Below are positions 23,690 through 32,823 of a stretch of 51,420 nt of DNA, piece after piece. The notes beneath the pieces were generated by a model. The model did no database searches. It had not been told where the DNA came from and saw only the letters and a list, made by a program, of their open reading frames with translations. The DNA lies in IMG/VR virus record IMGVR_UViG_3300021962_000154, positions 1-51,420 of that record. One strand, given 5' to 3'. This stretch comes from a virus. The translations under genes were made by a program, and so were the position numbers. How positions within the stretch are numbered: the stretch's first letter is position 1; every line of letters begins with the position of its first letter.

Positions 23690-23719
23690 AAAGACTTGGA
23701 TAAACCTAAGTCTTTTTTT
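23690..23719 (+). terminator. Rho-independent terminator of the glycosyltransferase operon
   Basis: AAAGACTTGG-ATAAA-CCTAAGTCTTT with one bulge, then T-run. Confidence 0.85.
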
Positions 23720-23736
23720 GTTTAATTATTACCAAT

Positions 23737-23767
23737 AAAAAAAGGGTGGAATTTCTTCCACCCTTTT
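23737..23767 (-). terminator. Terminator of the repeat fibre gene
   Basis: AAAAGGGTGGAA-TTTC-TTCCACCCTTTT with A/T flanks, active from either side but placed just after the minus-strand stop at 23789. Confidence 0.88.
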
Positions 23768-23788
23768 CAATTTAATATACCTTATAGA

Positions 23789-26605
23789 TTATTTCAAATC
23801 TGATGGGTATTCAGCAACATAAGTAACCGCTTTGTTGATGTTCAATAATATACCAGCACCAGGACCAGTCATATAGATCATCGCAGCTTCACCTTCTTGC
23901 ATAGTTAAATCGGTACCACCATAAGGGTTACCAACTAGACCATTAGGGAAACGAAGCGTAGCCGTACTTGTACCAGTGTTAGCACCAGCCAAATCTTTAA
24001 CGATTACGGTTGTTATTGTACTACCCTGAGCAGCCGTAAAGTCAACAACAACAGCTGTTTCAGCTGGAGCGTTAACTATGATAATAGCTGGGGCAGTTGC
24101 CGCAACCATATTAGAAGCAGCTGTGTATGTAACAGCGTTAGCATCTCTAATAACAGCTGGGTTTGCAACCAAATACTCTAATGAATCAATAGACGCACTT
24201 TGCTCAGTGTTCAATGTGATAGCAGCAGAAGCTACGATTTCCAATGAATCGATTGAAGCATTTTGTTGTGTGTTCAACGTGATGATACCAGAAGCTACAG
24301 TTTCTAAAGAGTCAACTGAAGAAATAGCAGCAGAAGCAACTAACTCCAATGAGTCAACAGAAGCGTTGATACCAGTTACATCAGCATTTGTAGCGGCTAT
24401 CTCAGCAGACAATGCGTTAGAGATAACAACCTCAACCGAGCTAGCTCTAGTAGCCTCAGCAGATACCGCTGTTTCCAATGAGTCGATAGACGCACTTTGT
24501 TGTGTGTTTAATGTAATCGCTGTAGAAGCAACAGTTTCCAATGAATCGATTGAAGAAATAGCAGCAGAAGCAACAGTTTCTAAAGAGTCAACAGAAGAAA
24601 TAGCAGCAGAAGCAACAGTTTCCAATGAATCAACAGAAGAAATTGCGGCAGAAGCAACCAATTCCAATGAATCAACAGAAGCGTTAACCGCAGCAAAATT
24701 ACCAGTACCCAATAACTCCAATGAGTCAACAGAAGCATTGATAGCGGTTACATCAGCATTTGTAGCGGCAATCTCAGCTGATAAAGCGTTAGAGATAACA
24801 ACTTCAACTGAACCAGCTCTAGTAGCTTCAGCGGATACAGCTGTTTCTAAAGAGTCGATAGACGCACTTTGTTGTGTATTCAAAGTAATTGCTGTAGAAG
24901 CAACAGTTTCCAATGAATCGATTGAAGAAATAGCAGCAGAAGCAACAGTTTCCAATGAATCAACAGAAGAAATTGCAGCAGAAGCTACCAATTCTAATGA
25001 ATCAACAGATGCATTGATACCAGTTACATCGGCATTTGTAGCAGCGATTTCAGCAGACAATGCGTTAGAGATAACAACTTCAACTGAACCAGCTCTAGTA
25101 GCTTCAGCAGATACTGCTGTTTCTAAAGAGTCGATTGAAGCACTTTGTTGTGTGTTCAACGTGATGATACCAGAAGCAACAGTTTCTAATGAATCAACAG
25201 AAGAAATTGCAGCAGAAGCTACCAATTCTAATGAATCAACAGAAGAAATAGCAGCAGAGGCAACAGTTTCTAAAGAGTCAACTGAAGAGATAGTAGCGGA
25301 AGCAACCAATTCTAATGAATCAACAGATGCGTTAACTGCTGCGAAATTACCAGTTCCTAACAATTCTAATGAATCAACAGAAGCGTTGATAGCAGTTACG
25401 TCAGCATTTGTAGCAGCGATTTCAGCAGACAATGCGTTAGAGATAACAACTTCAACTGAACCAGCTCTAGTAGCTTCAGCGGATACAGCTGTTTCCAATG
25501 AATCGATTGAAGCACTTTGTTGTGTGTTTAATGTAATTGCTGTAGAAGCAACAGTTTCCAATGAATCGATTGAAGAAATAGCAGCAGAAGCTACGATTTC
25601 TAATGAGTCAACAGATGCGTTAATACCAGTTACATCAGCATTAGTAGCAGCAATCTCAGCGGACAATGCGTTAGAGATAACTACTTCAACTGAACCAGCT
25701 CTAGTAGCTTCAGCAGATACTGCTGTTTCCAATGAATCGATAGACGCACTTTGTTGTGTATTCAAAGTAATTGCTGTAGAAGCTACAGTTTCTAAAGAGT
25801 CAACTGAAGAAATAGCAGCAGAAGCAACTAATTCCAATGAATCAACAGATGCGTTAACTGCTGCGAAATTACCAGTTCCTAACAACTCCAATGAGTCAAC
25901 AGACGCATTGATTGCGGTAACGTCAGCATTTGTAGCAGCGATCTCAGCTGATAAAGCGTTAGAGATAACAACCTCAACCGAGCTAGCTCTAGTAGCTTCA
26001 GCAGATACTGCTGTTTCTAAAGAGTCAACAGAAGAAATAGCAGCAGAAGCTACAGTTTCCAATGAATCGATAGATGCACTTTGTTGCGTGTTTAATGTAA
26101 TTGCTGTAGAAGCAACAGTTTCCAATGAGTCAACAGACGCATTGATTGCTGTAACATCAGCATTTGTAGCAGCAATCTCAGCAGACAATGCGTTAGAGAT
26201 AACAACTTCAACTGAACCAGCTCTAGTAGCTTCAGCAGATACTGCTGTTTCTAAAGAGTCAACAGAAGAAATAGCGGCAGAAGCTACGATTTCCAATGAG
26301 TCAACAGATGCGTTAACCGCTGCGATATTACCAGAACCCAATAACTCCAATGAATCAACAGAAGCGTTTATACCAGCTACATCAGCGTTAGTTGATGAAA
26401 TTTCAGCTGATAAAGCAACCTCTAAAGAGTTGATTGATGCGGTTTGTTCGGTATTTAATGTAATTGCTGTAGAAGCAACAGTTTCCAACGAATCAATCGA
26501 GTTGACCGCTAATGAAGCAACACTATCCAAATACTCAAAGTTACCGTCTAATTGCGTGAAACTTAAAGCTTGGTTAAGGTTTTTTCTTAAATTTAAATTT
26601 GCCAT
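23789..26605 (-). CDS. Long repetitive tail-fibre protein
   Basis: 938 residues. N-terminal MANLNLRKNLNQALSFTQLDGNFEYLDS has the same RKNLxxALSxTxLDxNF module as the fibre at 1-2069. Residues 30-800 are degenerate 7-residue-register repeats (SIDSLETVASTAITLNTQQS, SAEIAATNADVTAINASVD), probably a long trimeric coiled or beta-helical shaft. The last 110 residues form a beta-rich tip (TTVIVKDLAGANTGTSTATL). The plus-strand 852-codon ORF at 24078-26636 is a shadow of the repeats. The ATG is preceded only by a T/A-rich stretch. Confidence 0.88.
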   Translation of the reverse strand: MANLNLRKNLNQALSFTQLDGNFEYLDSVASLAVNSIDSLETVASTAITLNTEQTASINSLEVALSAEISSTNADVAGINASVDSLELLGSGNIAAVNASVDSLEIVASAAISSVDSLETAVSAEATRAGSVEVVISNALSAEIAATNADVTAINASVDSLETVASTAITLNTQQSASIDSLETVASAAISSVDSLETAVSAEATRASSVEVVISNALSAEIAATNADVTAINASVDSLELLGTGNFAAVNASVDSLELVASAAISSVDSLETVASTAITLNTQQSASIDSLETAVSAEATRAGSVEVVISNALSAEIAATNADVTGINASVDSLEIVASAAISSIDSLETVASTAITLNTQQSASIDSLETAVSAEATRAGSVEVVISNALSAEIAATNADVTAINASVDSLELLGTGNFAAVNASVDSLELVASATISSVDSLETVASAAISSVDSLELVASAAISSVDSLETVASGIITLNTQQSASIDSLETAVSAEATRAGSVEVVISNALSAEIAATNADVTGINASVDSLELVASAAISSVDSLETVASAAISSIDSLETVASTAITLNTQQSASIDSLETAVSAEATRAGSVEVVISNALSAEIAATNADVTAINASVDSLELLGTGNFAAVNASVDSLELVASAAISSVDSLETVASAAISSVDSLETVASAAISSIDSLETVASTAITLNTQQSASIDSLETAVSAEATRASSVEVVISNALSAEIAATNADVTGINASVDSLELVASAAISSVDSLETVASGIITLNTQQNASIDSLEIVASAAITLNTEQSASIDSLEYLVANPAVIRDANAVTYTAASNMVAATAPAIIIVNAPAETAVVVDFTAAQGSTITTVIVKDLAGANTGTSTATLRFPNGLVGNPYGGTDLTMQEGEAAMIYMTGPGAGILLNINKAVTYVAEYPSDLK
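23856..26500 (-). repeat. Internal DNA repeats of the fibre gene
   Basis: Dozens of imperfect 21-42-base units coding (S/A)(I/V)DSLE(T/L)VAS and SAEIAATNADV, including several near-identical blocks of about 200 bases. Prone to recombination and to assembly collapse. Confidence 0.8.
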
Positions 26606-26663
26606 TTTGTTTTTTTTTGTTTTTAATTATTTTTAATTTTAATTTTAATCTTTATTAAAAGTG

Positions 26664-27245
26664 TTAGGTTTTGGGTATGTAGTTTGATTTAACGAGATCC
26701 TCAATAAAGGTTTTTCTTTGATCATCATCTAGGTTATACCACGTATATATTGATGATTTTTTAACCAACTCTAACTCACTGTTTAATTGTTTAACACGTT
26801 CTTTAATTAAATCCAGATGGTTATGACCAATTTCAAACCCCTCAATACCCAATTCTTTACATAATTTTAATAACTCAATTATGTCTGTTTCATCGAAAGC
26901 TTTCACAGCCCTATCAAAAATTTTGGATAACCTAAGCCTTTCCTCTTCCGATTCATCCAAATTTTTATCAGGGTGTGTCATAATAACAATCTTCCTGTAT
27001 ACCTTTTTAATATCCTCTGGTATTTTAATAGAATTATCGATTTCTTTTTCAGTTAACTCAGAATCACCATTATTTTCATTAATAGGTGTATTTCTTTTTA
27101 AGTTACATTCGCTTGCAAATGAATCAACTTGGGTTAAAAAATCAGATAAACACTCATCATTTATAGCGTCAATCATCATTAACTCATCCTCGGTTGCAGC
27201 TAATTTGCTTAGCAAACTTTTTATTTCTAAATCCTTTAATCCCAT
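26664..27245 (-). CDS. J-domain (DnaJ-like) protein
   Basis: 193 residues. KVYRKIVIMTHPDKNLDESE holds the HPD tripeptide (91-93) between helices II and III of a J-domain, followed by LSKIFDRAVKAFDE (helix III). No Gly/Phe or zinc domain. It could recruit host DnaK for virion assembly or replication. Late-type motif at 27264-27271, 19 bases upstream. Confidence 0.82.
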   Translation of the reverse strand: MGLKDLEIKSLLSKLAATEDELMMIDAINDECLSDFLTQVDSFASECNLKRNTPINENNGDSELTEKEIDNSIKIPEDIKKVYRKIVIMTHPDKNLDESEEERLRLSKIFDRAVKAFDETDIIELLKLCKELGIEGFEIGHNHLDLIKERVKQLNSELELVKKSSIYTWYNLDDDQRKTFIEDLVKSNYIPKT

Positions 27246-27263
27246 ACATAACAGAAGGCCTTA

Positions 27264-27271
27264 TATAAATA
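27264..27271 (-). promoter_or_regulatory. TATTTATA late-type promoter motif
   Basis: AGTATTTATATAAGG on the minus strand, before the J-domain gene. Confidence 0.5.
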
Positions 27272-27338
27272 CTCGGCACTTTTGTTAAATCTTAAAGTAA
27301 AGCCTTTTTTTTTAAAAATTTTTGATTTTTTTTAACCT

Positions 27339-27346
27339 ATTTATAA
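27339..27346 (+). promoter_or_regulatory. TATTTATA late-type promoter motif
   Basis: CCTATTTATAATAAAAG, 11 bases before the ATG at 27358. Confidence 0.5.
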
Positions 27347-27357
27347 TAAAAGCTTTT

Positions 27358-28170
27358 ATGAAAAAAATTACCTTAAACGAAGAACTTAATAGAATGCAAG
27401 AAATGATGGGTGTTTGGCACGTAAGTCCAAGTGGTAAACGTACAAATATGTCACCAGAAGATGATGACTATGAAATTAACTACGGTAAAAATGCTATCGA
27501 AGAAATTTCCCCTTCAGACATAGTTGGTTCAATGAGAGAAGAAGAAACTGATGAAAATATTGAAGTGCTAAATAAATTCAAAGATCAATATGGGGATAAA
27601 AATGGTGAAGAGGTTTATTACGCAACCGCTAATAAACAAGACAGAGACCCAGAAACATTTGAGAAAAATGAGGAATTCGACCCGAGTGATAGTGATGGTG
27701 ATGGTCTTTCAGATTGTTGTGGAGCACCTATTGTTATGCATGACATTTGTTCCGAATGTGGTGAGCATTGTGAAGCTGAGGAAGAGGTTGACGAAGAATC
27801 CGCAATTGGTGGATGGGATCTTGCAATGGAAAGTATTGATGAGCTAGAGAAAGAGCTAGAGGAAGAAGAAGGTTCTTGGATGGCGATGAGAGCTGGCAAG
27901 GATGGTAAAGTTTTTGAAGGTAGGGGATTTCAGCAAGAGACTTACTTCGACACACAAGCTGGGGCGTTGGAATCAGCTGAGGAATACGCTGCTAGTAAAG
28001 GTTATACAGTTAATTGGGAAAGCATAACACCTTCACACGTGGCTTATGGACAAACTGTTAAATATAGTGTTGAGTTATTAAAGGATGGTATGCCAGCTAG
28101 AAAAATGTTACAAATATCTCTATATAGAATGGAATCTGGTAAATATGAATTAACAAACTATATTAACTAA
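27358..28170 (+). CDS. Tagged virion-type protein with zinc-binding cysteines
   Basis: 270 residues from ATG 27358 (an earlier ATG at 27322 would lie before the promoter motif). N-terminal tag MKKITLNEELNRMQEMMGVW is one of six related tags at 27-36 kb. Then an acidic region, a CC...C..C..C cluster (CCGAPI, CSECGEHC) that may bind zinc, and a beta-rich C-terminal domain. Co-transcribed with 28177. A head-packaged role is inference from the tag. Confidence 0.78.
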   Translation: MKKITLNEELNRMQEMMGVWHVSPSGKRTNMSPEDDDYEINYGKNAIEEISPSDIVGSMREEETDENIEVLNKFKDQYGDKNGEEVYYATANKQDRDPETFEKNEEFDPSDSDGDGLSDCCGAPIVMHDICSECGEHCEAEEEVDEESAIGGWDLAMESIDELEKELEEEEGSWMAMRAGKDGKVFEGRGFQQETYFDTQAGALESAEEYAASKGYTVNWESITPSHVAYGQTVKYSVELLKDGMPARKMLQISLYRMESGKYELTNYIN

Positions 28171-28176
28171 GACGCT

Positions 28177-28680
28177 ATGGAATTAAATGAGCAAATATCT
28201 AGAATCAAACAAATGATGTTATTGGATGAGGATGCTTCTTCACCCACAGCCACATCAACAGGGTCTGTTTGGGATTCTGGTGTTAAAAGAGGTAAGGGTA
28301 ACCCTGTTGGTAATACTAAATGGGAATCTGGTATAACGAGAGGCCCTGGTAACCCCTTAAATGAGGACGATAAATTGGAATCATTTGCAGAGGTAAGATT
28401 AGGCGGTGCTGAAAAAATTGCGGATAACGCAAAAGAAAAGGGCGGTGCTGCTTTGTTAACCTATCACCATTTTGAGGTTAAATTAGAGTATTATGAAAAA
28501 GCCGCTAAGGGTGAGTTAGATATGGATGACGCAAAAAAAGAATATAAAGATCTACTCGAAAAACTTTATTTAGCAACAAAAGATGATATGGATATTCAAC
28601 AGATCACTTTTCAAGAACTTCTCGGTAAAATGGAAGTCCTGGGAGAACTAATAATTAAAGAAAATGAAAAAGGAGCTTAA
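28177..28680 (+). CDS. Tagged 167-residue protein
   Basis: Tag MELNEQISRIKQMMLLDED, then two copies of a W(D/E)SG(V/I)(K/T)RG(K/P)GNP repeat (about 33-44 and 51-62), then a helical C-terminal domain. Follows 27358 after 6 bases. Its stop lies in the loop of the terminator. Confidence 0.78.
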   Translation: MELNEQISRIKQMMLLDEDASSPTATSTGSVWDSGVKRGKGNPVGNTKWESGITRGPGNPLNEDDKLESFAEVRLGGAEKIADNAKEKGGAALLTYHHFEVKLEYYEKAAKGELDMDDAKKEYKDLLEKLYLATKDDMDIQQITFQELLGKMEVLGELIIKENEKGA

Positions 28681-28693
28681 CGCTCCTTTTTTT
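28668..28693 (+). terminator. Rho-independent terminator overlapping the stop codon
   Basis: AAAGGAGC-TTAAC-GCTCCTTTTTTT; the TAA at 28678-28680 is in the loop. Confidence 0.85.
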
Positions 28694-29519
28694 ATAAAAT
28701 AGTAATACTAATCGTAATTGGGTCATTCACATTAAATGCCGCTTCAGAACCCCTATCTACGGTCAATGAACCTATTGGCGAAGGAGACGCACCGAATCTA
28801 CTATCATAGTAAACAACATTAGCACCATACTCACCAATTTTAAATGCGTCTGATGTAAAATTGTATCTCACATAATCCATACCTTGTGTTAATGTTATTT
28901 GCCCAGAATTACCAACCAAATTATTTAACGTTGTTAATTGACTAGTACCCGTTAAATCATTACCATTTATGTATAGTTGATAGCTATATACCCCGTCTTC
29001 GGTACCAACTAAATTTGGATCATTATTTGTGTTACCTGGTGCACCACCAAGAATCGGGTGAGCGGGGAATGTTATGTCACCATTCATTGGTGCTGGTGCA
29101 TACACTAAAGAAAGTTTGTAGTCACCTGTTACATAAGAACCGCCACCTGAATTATAATCATTAGTTATTGCATAGGGTGAGCTATCAACCCAAGCCCTAG
29201 CACTGGTAATATCAACAAAACCACCTGGTGAATTAGGTAATCTATTAATTAAACCTAAAAGAGCTGAATCGTTTAAACCCTGGGATTTCCAGAATGTTGG
29301 TTTATTTAATGAAGCAACACCAGTACCATTACCAGTTACCCTACCACCTAAACCTAAAGAAGTGGTATCACCGATAATAACATACCCATCGCTATTATCA
29401 ACACCAGCTACCCAATCACCCATCGTATAATCTGGGTTATCATTAGCGATAGCTAGGTTATTTTTTTGTATAGTACCATTTATAGTACCACCAGTATTAT
29501 AAGTCACATCTTGCTTCAC
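28692..29519 (-). CDS. Virion surface protein sharing a module with the LamG adhesin
   Basis: 275 residues, Gly/Asn/Thr-rich and beta-type. N-terminal segment (NTGGTINGTIQKNNLAIA, YVIIGDTTSLGLG, LNDSALLGLINRLP) aligns with the start of 31348-32373 (YVIYSDSFSLGLS, LTNASLLNVVNKLP), so both carry a common attachment or base domain. The C-terminal half (IDPITISITIL end) looks like a decoration domain. Starts 2 bases after the stop of 29521. Confidence 0.75.
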   Translation of the reverse strand: MKQDVTYNTGGTINGTIQKNNLAIANDNPDYTMGDWVAGVDNSDGYVIIGDTTSLGLGGRVTGNGTGVASLNKPTFWKSQGLNDSALLGLINRLPNSPGGFVDITSARAWVDSSPYAITNDYNSGGGSYVTGDYKLSLVYAPAPMNGDITFPAHPILGGAPGNTNNDPNLVGTEDGVYSYQLYINGNDLTGTSQLTTLNNLVGNSGQITLTQGMDYVRYNFTSDAFKIGEYGANVVYYDSRFGASPSPIGSLTVDRGSEAAFNVNDPITISITIL

Positions 29520-29520
29520 C

Positions 29521-30441
29521 TTAATCTATTGTTTGTGTTTCGAGGATATCTTTATTATATTTCGCCAACCATTCAGTTGCGTCAATTAGTGTGTTAAATG
29601 TTTCAGATAAATCTGATAACGAATCTTTTTGTTTATCTAATTTATTACTTAAATCATATAATGTTTCAACATTATCTGGGTATTCCCCAACTTCATAAGC
29701 CTCAACAATATCGTAAAATTTATCATATTTACCAGAAATATAATTTTTACTACTATCTAGTTTTTCTTGTGCAGACTTCATTTGCCCCATGTTATCGTAA
29801 ATATCTTTTAGACTTATGTTAACAACATTAGCACCAAATTTATTAATTAAATTTTCAGCCATTTGAACATCTTTTTGCGCCTCAACAACAAATTGGTTAA
29901 TCTTATTTTCATCATAAGTCCAGTTCTCTGAAAGAACCTCATTTATTTGAAAGATCTTTCCACCTGGTTGGTTGATCATCTCAACCTCACGAGCGTTGGT
30001 TACTGGTTCTTCAGTATCTCTATAAACAAACGTATCGTATTTATATGGATCGTATGTTATTGATTTTGAACTACTCGCTGATGGTATGTCAGTAGCTGGG
30101 TAGGTAATAAAGTCAACCAAGTCACCGATAACGAATGCATGAACATTCTTTGACATCTCAGCCCTAACTTTTTCCATACCACCTTGCCTAACTCTAAACT
30201 CAACATTATTAAGTTTAACATAGTCAGCATGAGCGATCACCAGACCTTTATATTGTATCGAAAATGTTTTTTTATGAAGGTTATAATAAACCATCACCCT
30301 TTTACCGATATTAGAATCTTCAGCACCATCTTCTGGAGCCGCATCTTCCGTATTAGAAAAAAGATCTAATTGATTTTCTGTTAAACCCATCATCTCGTGG
30401 ATTCTAAACAGCTCTTCTGTTAATGTAATTTTTTTACCCAT
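29521..30441 (-). CDS. Tagged 306-residue protein, helical
   Basis: Start at ATG 30441, 2 bases after the stop of 30443. Tag MGKKITLTEELFRIHEMMGL, then TENQ. A beta-rich N-terminal third (KRVMVYYNLHKKTFSIQYKG), then long helices (AEKLDSSKNYISGKYDKFYD). No known family. Part of the minus-strand run 31027-28692, all presumably from the late-type motif at 31044. Confidence 0.75.
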   Translation of the reverse strand: MGKKITLTEELFRIHEMMGLTENQLDLFSNTEDAAPEDGAEDSNIGKRVMVYYNLHKKTFSIQYKGLVIAHADYVKLNNVEFRVRQGGMEKVRAEMSKNVHAFVIGDLVDFITYPATDIPSASSSKSITYDPYKYDTFVYRDTEEPVTNAREVEMINQPGGKIFQINEVLSENWTYDENKINQFVVEAQKDVQMAENLINKFGANVVNISLKDIYDNMGQMKSAQEKLDSSKNYISGKYDKFYDIVEAYEVGEYPDNVETLYDLSNKLDKQKDSLSDLSETFNTLIDATEWLAKYNKDILETQTID

Positions 30442-30442
30442 A

Positions 30443-31027
30443 TTAAATTGGTGTTGCACCGTATTTTATACCAACCAAGAAAGCATCCACATCTGAAAAC
30501 TTCTCAATTAATTTATCACCATCATATACCGATACTTTACCAGAAATATCCTCAATGACTCTGTCACCTATCTCAAGAACATAAGGTGCTATTTTATGTA
30601 GATTACCTACCTTACTTTTTATTTCATACGCAACAGTGGTATCATAATATACACCACTTTCCATAGAACCTTCGGAAATATCTGACTCCTCTATCTCATC
30701 AAGCTCATACTCAGGTGAATCATAATCTTTTAAATCCCCAATGGGGTATCTCTCACCAGTCTCAGCGTTATACTTAACGATCATAGGGCCATTTTGGCCG
30801 TCACCAATAAAATAGTTTACATTATCATCTGTAAGACTCCAAAATAGTGGTCTATCAAAATCATCAAACTCTCTTTGAACAACCTCTTCACCAGAAGCTG
30901 ATTCTATCGCAGCTTTTTCGAAGTCGAAATTTTTATCTTCTGAAGAGATATCTGACCCCTCATTTTCATTAAGGCCGATCATCTTGCGGATTCTTGAGAT
31001 CTCTTCGTTTAAAGTATTTTTTTTCAT
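30443..31027 (-). CDS. Tagged 194-residue acidic protein
   Basis: Tag MKKNTLNEEISRIRKMIGLN then ENEGSD, the clearest match to a gp21-type L-x-E cleavage site in the set. The remainder is acidic and beta-rich (VNYFIGDGQNGPMIVKYNAE). Function unknown; a packaged internal protein is inferred. Confidence 0.77.
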   Translation of the reverse strand: MKKNTLNEEISRIRKMIGLNENEGSDISSEDKNFDFEKAAIESASGEEVVQREFDDFDRPLFWSLTDDNVNYFIGDGQNGPMIVKYNAETGERYPIGDLKDYDSPEYELDEIEESDISEGSMESGVYYDTTVAYEIKSKVGNLHKIAPYVLEIGDRVIEDISGKVSVYDGDKLIEKFSDVDAFLVGIKYGATPI

Positions 31028-31043
31028 AATAACGTATTATCTA

Positions 31044-31051
31044 TATAAATA
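31044..31051 (-). promoter_or_regulatory. TATTTATA late-type promoter motif
   Basis: GATATTTATATAG on the minus strand, 17 bases before the ATG at 31027. Confidence 0.5.
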
Positions 31052-31096
31052 TCATAAAATGGTTATAAAATCGATTTTATTACCGATAATTTTTGT

Positions 31097-31348
31097 TTAT
31101 GGTAAATCTGGGTTAACCCATTCATTTGAAATGAGAATCGTTTCCATTTGTGAGTATGTATAAGGACCCTCTTTTGTTGTTAATGTTGAAACAAATGCTG
31201 GACTAGCACCTTCCCACTTAACGAATGTTTTTAAACCATTAATTGAAAACCTCAACGTCTGCGGAGATGTCTCAATAATCTCACTGAAGTTTATTTTATC
31301 CATCTCAGATGGGTTAAATATAATAAAATTTCTATTTTCGTATGACAT
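31097..31348 (-). CDS. Small 83-residue protein coupled to the LamG adhesin
   Basis: MSYENRNFIIFNPSEMDKIN start, beta-rich, no known family. TAATG overlap with the adhesin stop shows translational coupling; it may be a fibre accessory or chaperone. Confidence 0.78.
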   Translation of the reverse strand: MSYENRNFIIFNPSEMDKINFSEIIETSPQTLRFSINGLKTFVKWEGASPAFVSTLTTKEGPYTYSQMETILISNEWVNPDLP

Positions 31349-32373
31349 TATAATCCGTATTTAGTTTTAGATGCGTTATAATTTTGTAAAACCTCGCTAG
31401 CTGTTAAACCCCTACTATAAGCCATAACCGACCCCATTCTACCTTGCCAATAACCAGCGTAACCTGTACCAAGTTGAACTCTTTGAGGTGTGGTTGTTAG
31501 CACCCCGTATGAATTAGAACCTGAATTAATTAACACACCGTTAATATACCAAGAGACAGTTGTCAAACTCCTAGCTATAGTAATGTTATTCCATACGCCA
31601 CGTGGTGTATCACCAGAATTGCGTGATGTATATGGTGTTGTGTTTGAGCCAGCATTACCATAGTAATAGTTTATATTTAAACCAGCTTCATGTGTCCAAG
31701 TACCATAACCACCATACGCCTGGTCCCATATATTTCTTCTACCAGTCGTATTTGTATGGTAAACCCAAACTGAGACCGTTTGCTCCATTTTCCATAAATC
31801 CATACTAGCTGAATTATAAGCTATCTCACAATAATCATTTGAACCATCAAAGTCCATCCAACCACCAGTGTTATAGGTAACACCATTGTACATAGTTGCG
31901 TTATTATTAGCGCCAGATAAATCGTACCATACGTTACCTATCCCAGGGTATGAACCCTTCTGCGAGGCATCCAGGTAAATTATTAAACCATTTGTAACAA
32001 CATTATCAAGCGTGCCCCCAACCAAGTTAAAAACAGTGCTAGCGGCCAACCATTGTAAAGCCTGTTCCGCTGTTGTAAATGCGATTTGGTTTGATCTAGT
32101 TGGTAGTTTATTAACCACGTTTAGTAAACTAGCGTTTGTTAAATCACCCGTAGACCAACAAATTGGTTTTGAGTTCGCCAGGGTTGATAGACCTAGGGAA
32201 AAACTATCTGAATAAATAACGTATTGATTAGTACTATCGGGGCCATTATACCAAGTTAACCCCCCTGGGTTTGATTTATAGTTATCCAACGCCAACCCTA
32301 TTTCTATCTGATTTTTTTTAACTGAGTTAGCTGTTTTACTTGAGGTGTTTAATGCTATAGGTCTTCTTGACAT
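31348..32373 (-). CDS. LamG/concanavalin-like tail adhesin
   Basis: 341 residues. Residues 1-105 share a module with 28692-29519. Residues 125-335 form a LamG-type jelly roll (GLIIYLDASQKGSYPGIG, WYDLSGANNNATMYNG, MDFDGSNDYCEI, then WYINGVLINSGSN and GRMGSVMAYSRGLTASEVLQ), a glycan-binding fold frequent in phage fibres. Followed by a coupled 83-residue gene. Late-type motif upstream. Confidence 0.88.
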   Translation of the reverse strand: MSRRPIALNTSSKTANSVKKNQIEIGLALDNYKSNPGGLTWYNGPDSTNQYVIYSDSFSLGLSTLANSKPICWSTGDLTNASLLNVVNKLPTRSNQIAFTTAEQALQWLAASTVFNLVGGTLDNVVTNGLIIYLDASQKGSYPGIGNVWYDLSGANNNATMYNGVTYNTGGWMDFDGSNDYCEIAYNSASMDLWKMEQTVSVWVYHTNTTGRRNIWDQAYGGYGTWTHEAGLNINYYYGNAGSNTTPYTSRNSGDTPRGVWNNITIARSLTTVSWYINGVLINSGSNSYGVLTTTPQRVQLGTGYAGYWQGRMGSVMAYSRGLTASEVLQNYNASKTKYGL

Positions 32374-32387
32374 GATTTATGTTTTTA

Positions 32388-32395
32388 TATAAATA
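32388..32395 (-). promoter_or_regulatory. TATTTATA late-type promoter motif
   Basis: ACTATTTATATAAA on the minus strand, 15 bases before the ATG at 32373; inside the gap after 32412. Confidence 0.5.
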
Positions 32396-32411
32396 GTTAT
32401 TATCTGTAATA

Positions 32412-32813
32412 TTAACCCCACCAGTCAGGTAAAATCTCAAAATTTTTGGTATCGGTATCGGATAACCTAATAACTCTTGTCTTAAAAACATACTCATCAT
32501 CATCAGTATAAAAAGTTGTTGAAAACACATGATCTTCACCCTCGCTAAGACTCGTTCTACCATTACTCCAACCACTATCACCAATCGCTTGACCGATAGC
32601 CGCCCAGGGTGAGCCTATCCACGGGTTATTTACCTCAAATTGAAGAACAATCTCATCATTATAGAATTCACCAACCACGTCAACACCATCGGAAACAGAA
32701 TCAGCATAAATAAATGTTTCATTACCACTTATTTTTTGATATTTTGAACCATTGGTTTTAACCATCCAAGACCCACCATTTGCTCTAAAAATTACTTTTG
32801 TTAATTTAGCCAT
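32412..32813 (-). CDS. Unknown 133-residue beta-rich protein
   Basis: Start at ATG 32813 (MAKLTKVIFRANGGSW). Trp- and Asp-rich beta pattern ending FEILPDWWG, like a small virion decoration protein. Follows the tagged gene at 32824 after 10 bases, so same transcript. Confidence 0.72.
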   Translation of the reverse strand: MAKLTKVIFRANGGSWMVKTNGSKYQKISGNETFIYADSVSDGVDVVGEFYNDEIVLQFEVNNPWIGSPWAAIGQAIGDSGWSNGRTSLSEGEDHVFSTTFYTDDDEYVFKTRVIRLSDTDTKNFEILPDWWG

Positions 32814-32823
32814 GACAATACTT

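Noticed and set aside
24078-26636. 852-codon plus-strand ORF
   Set aside because: Shadow of the repetitive minus-strand fibre: its low-complexity ESTEEIAAEAT pattern is the antisense of the SSVDSLETVAS repeats, and it has no promoter or terminator.
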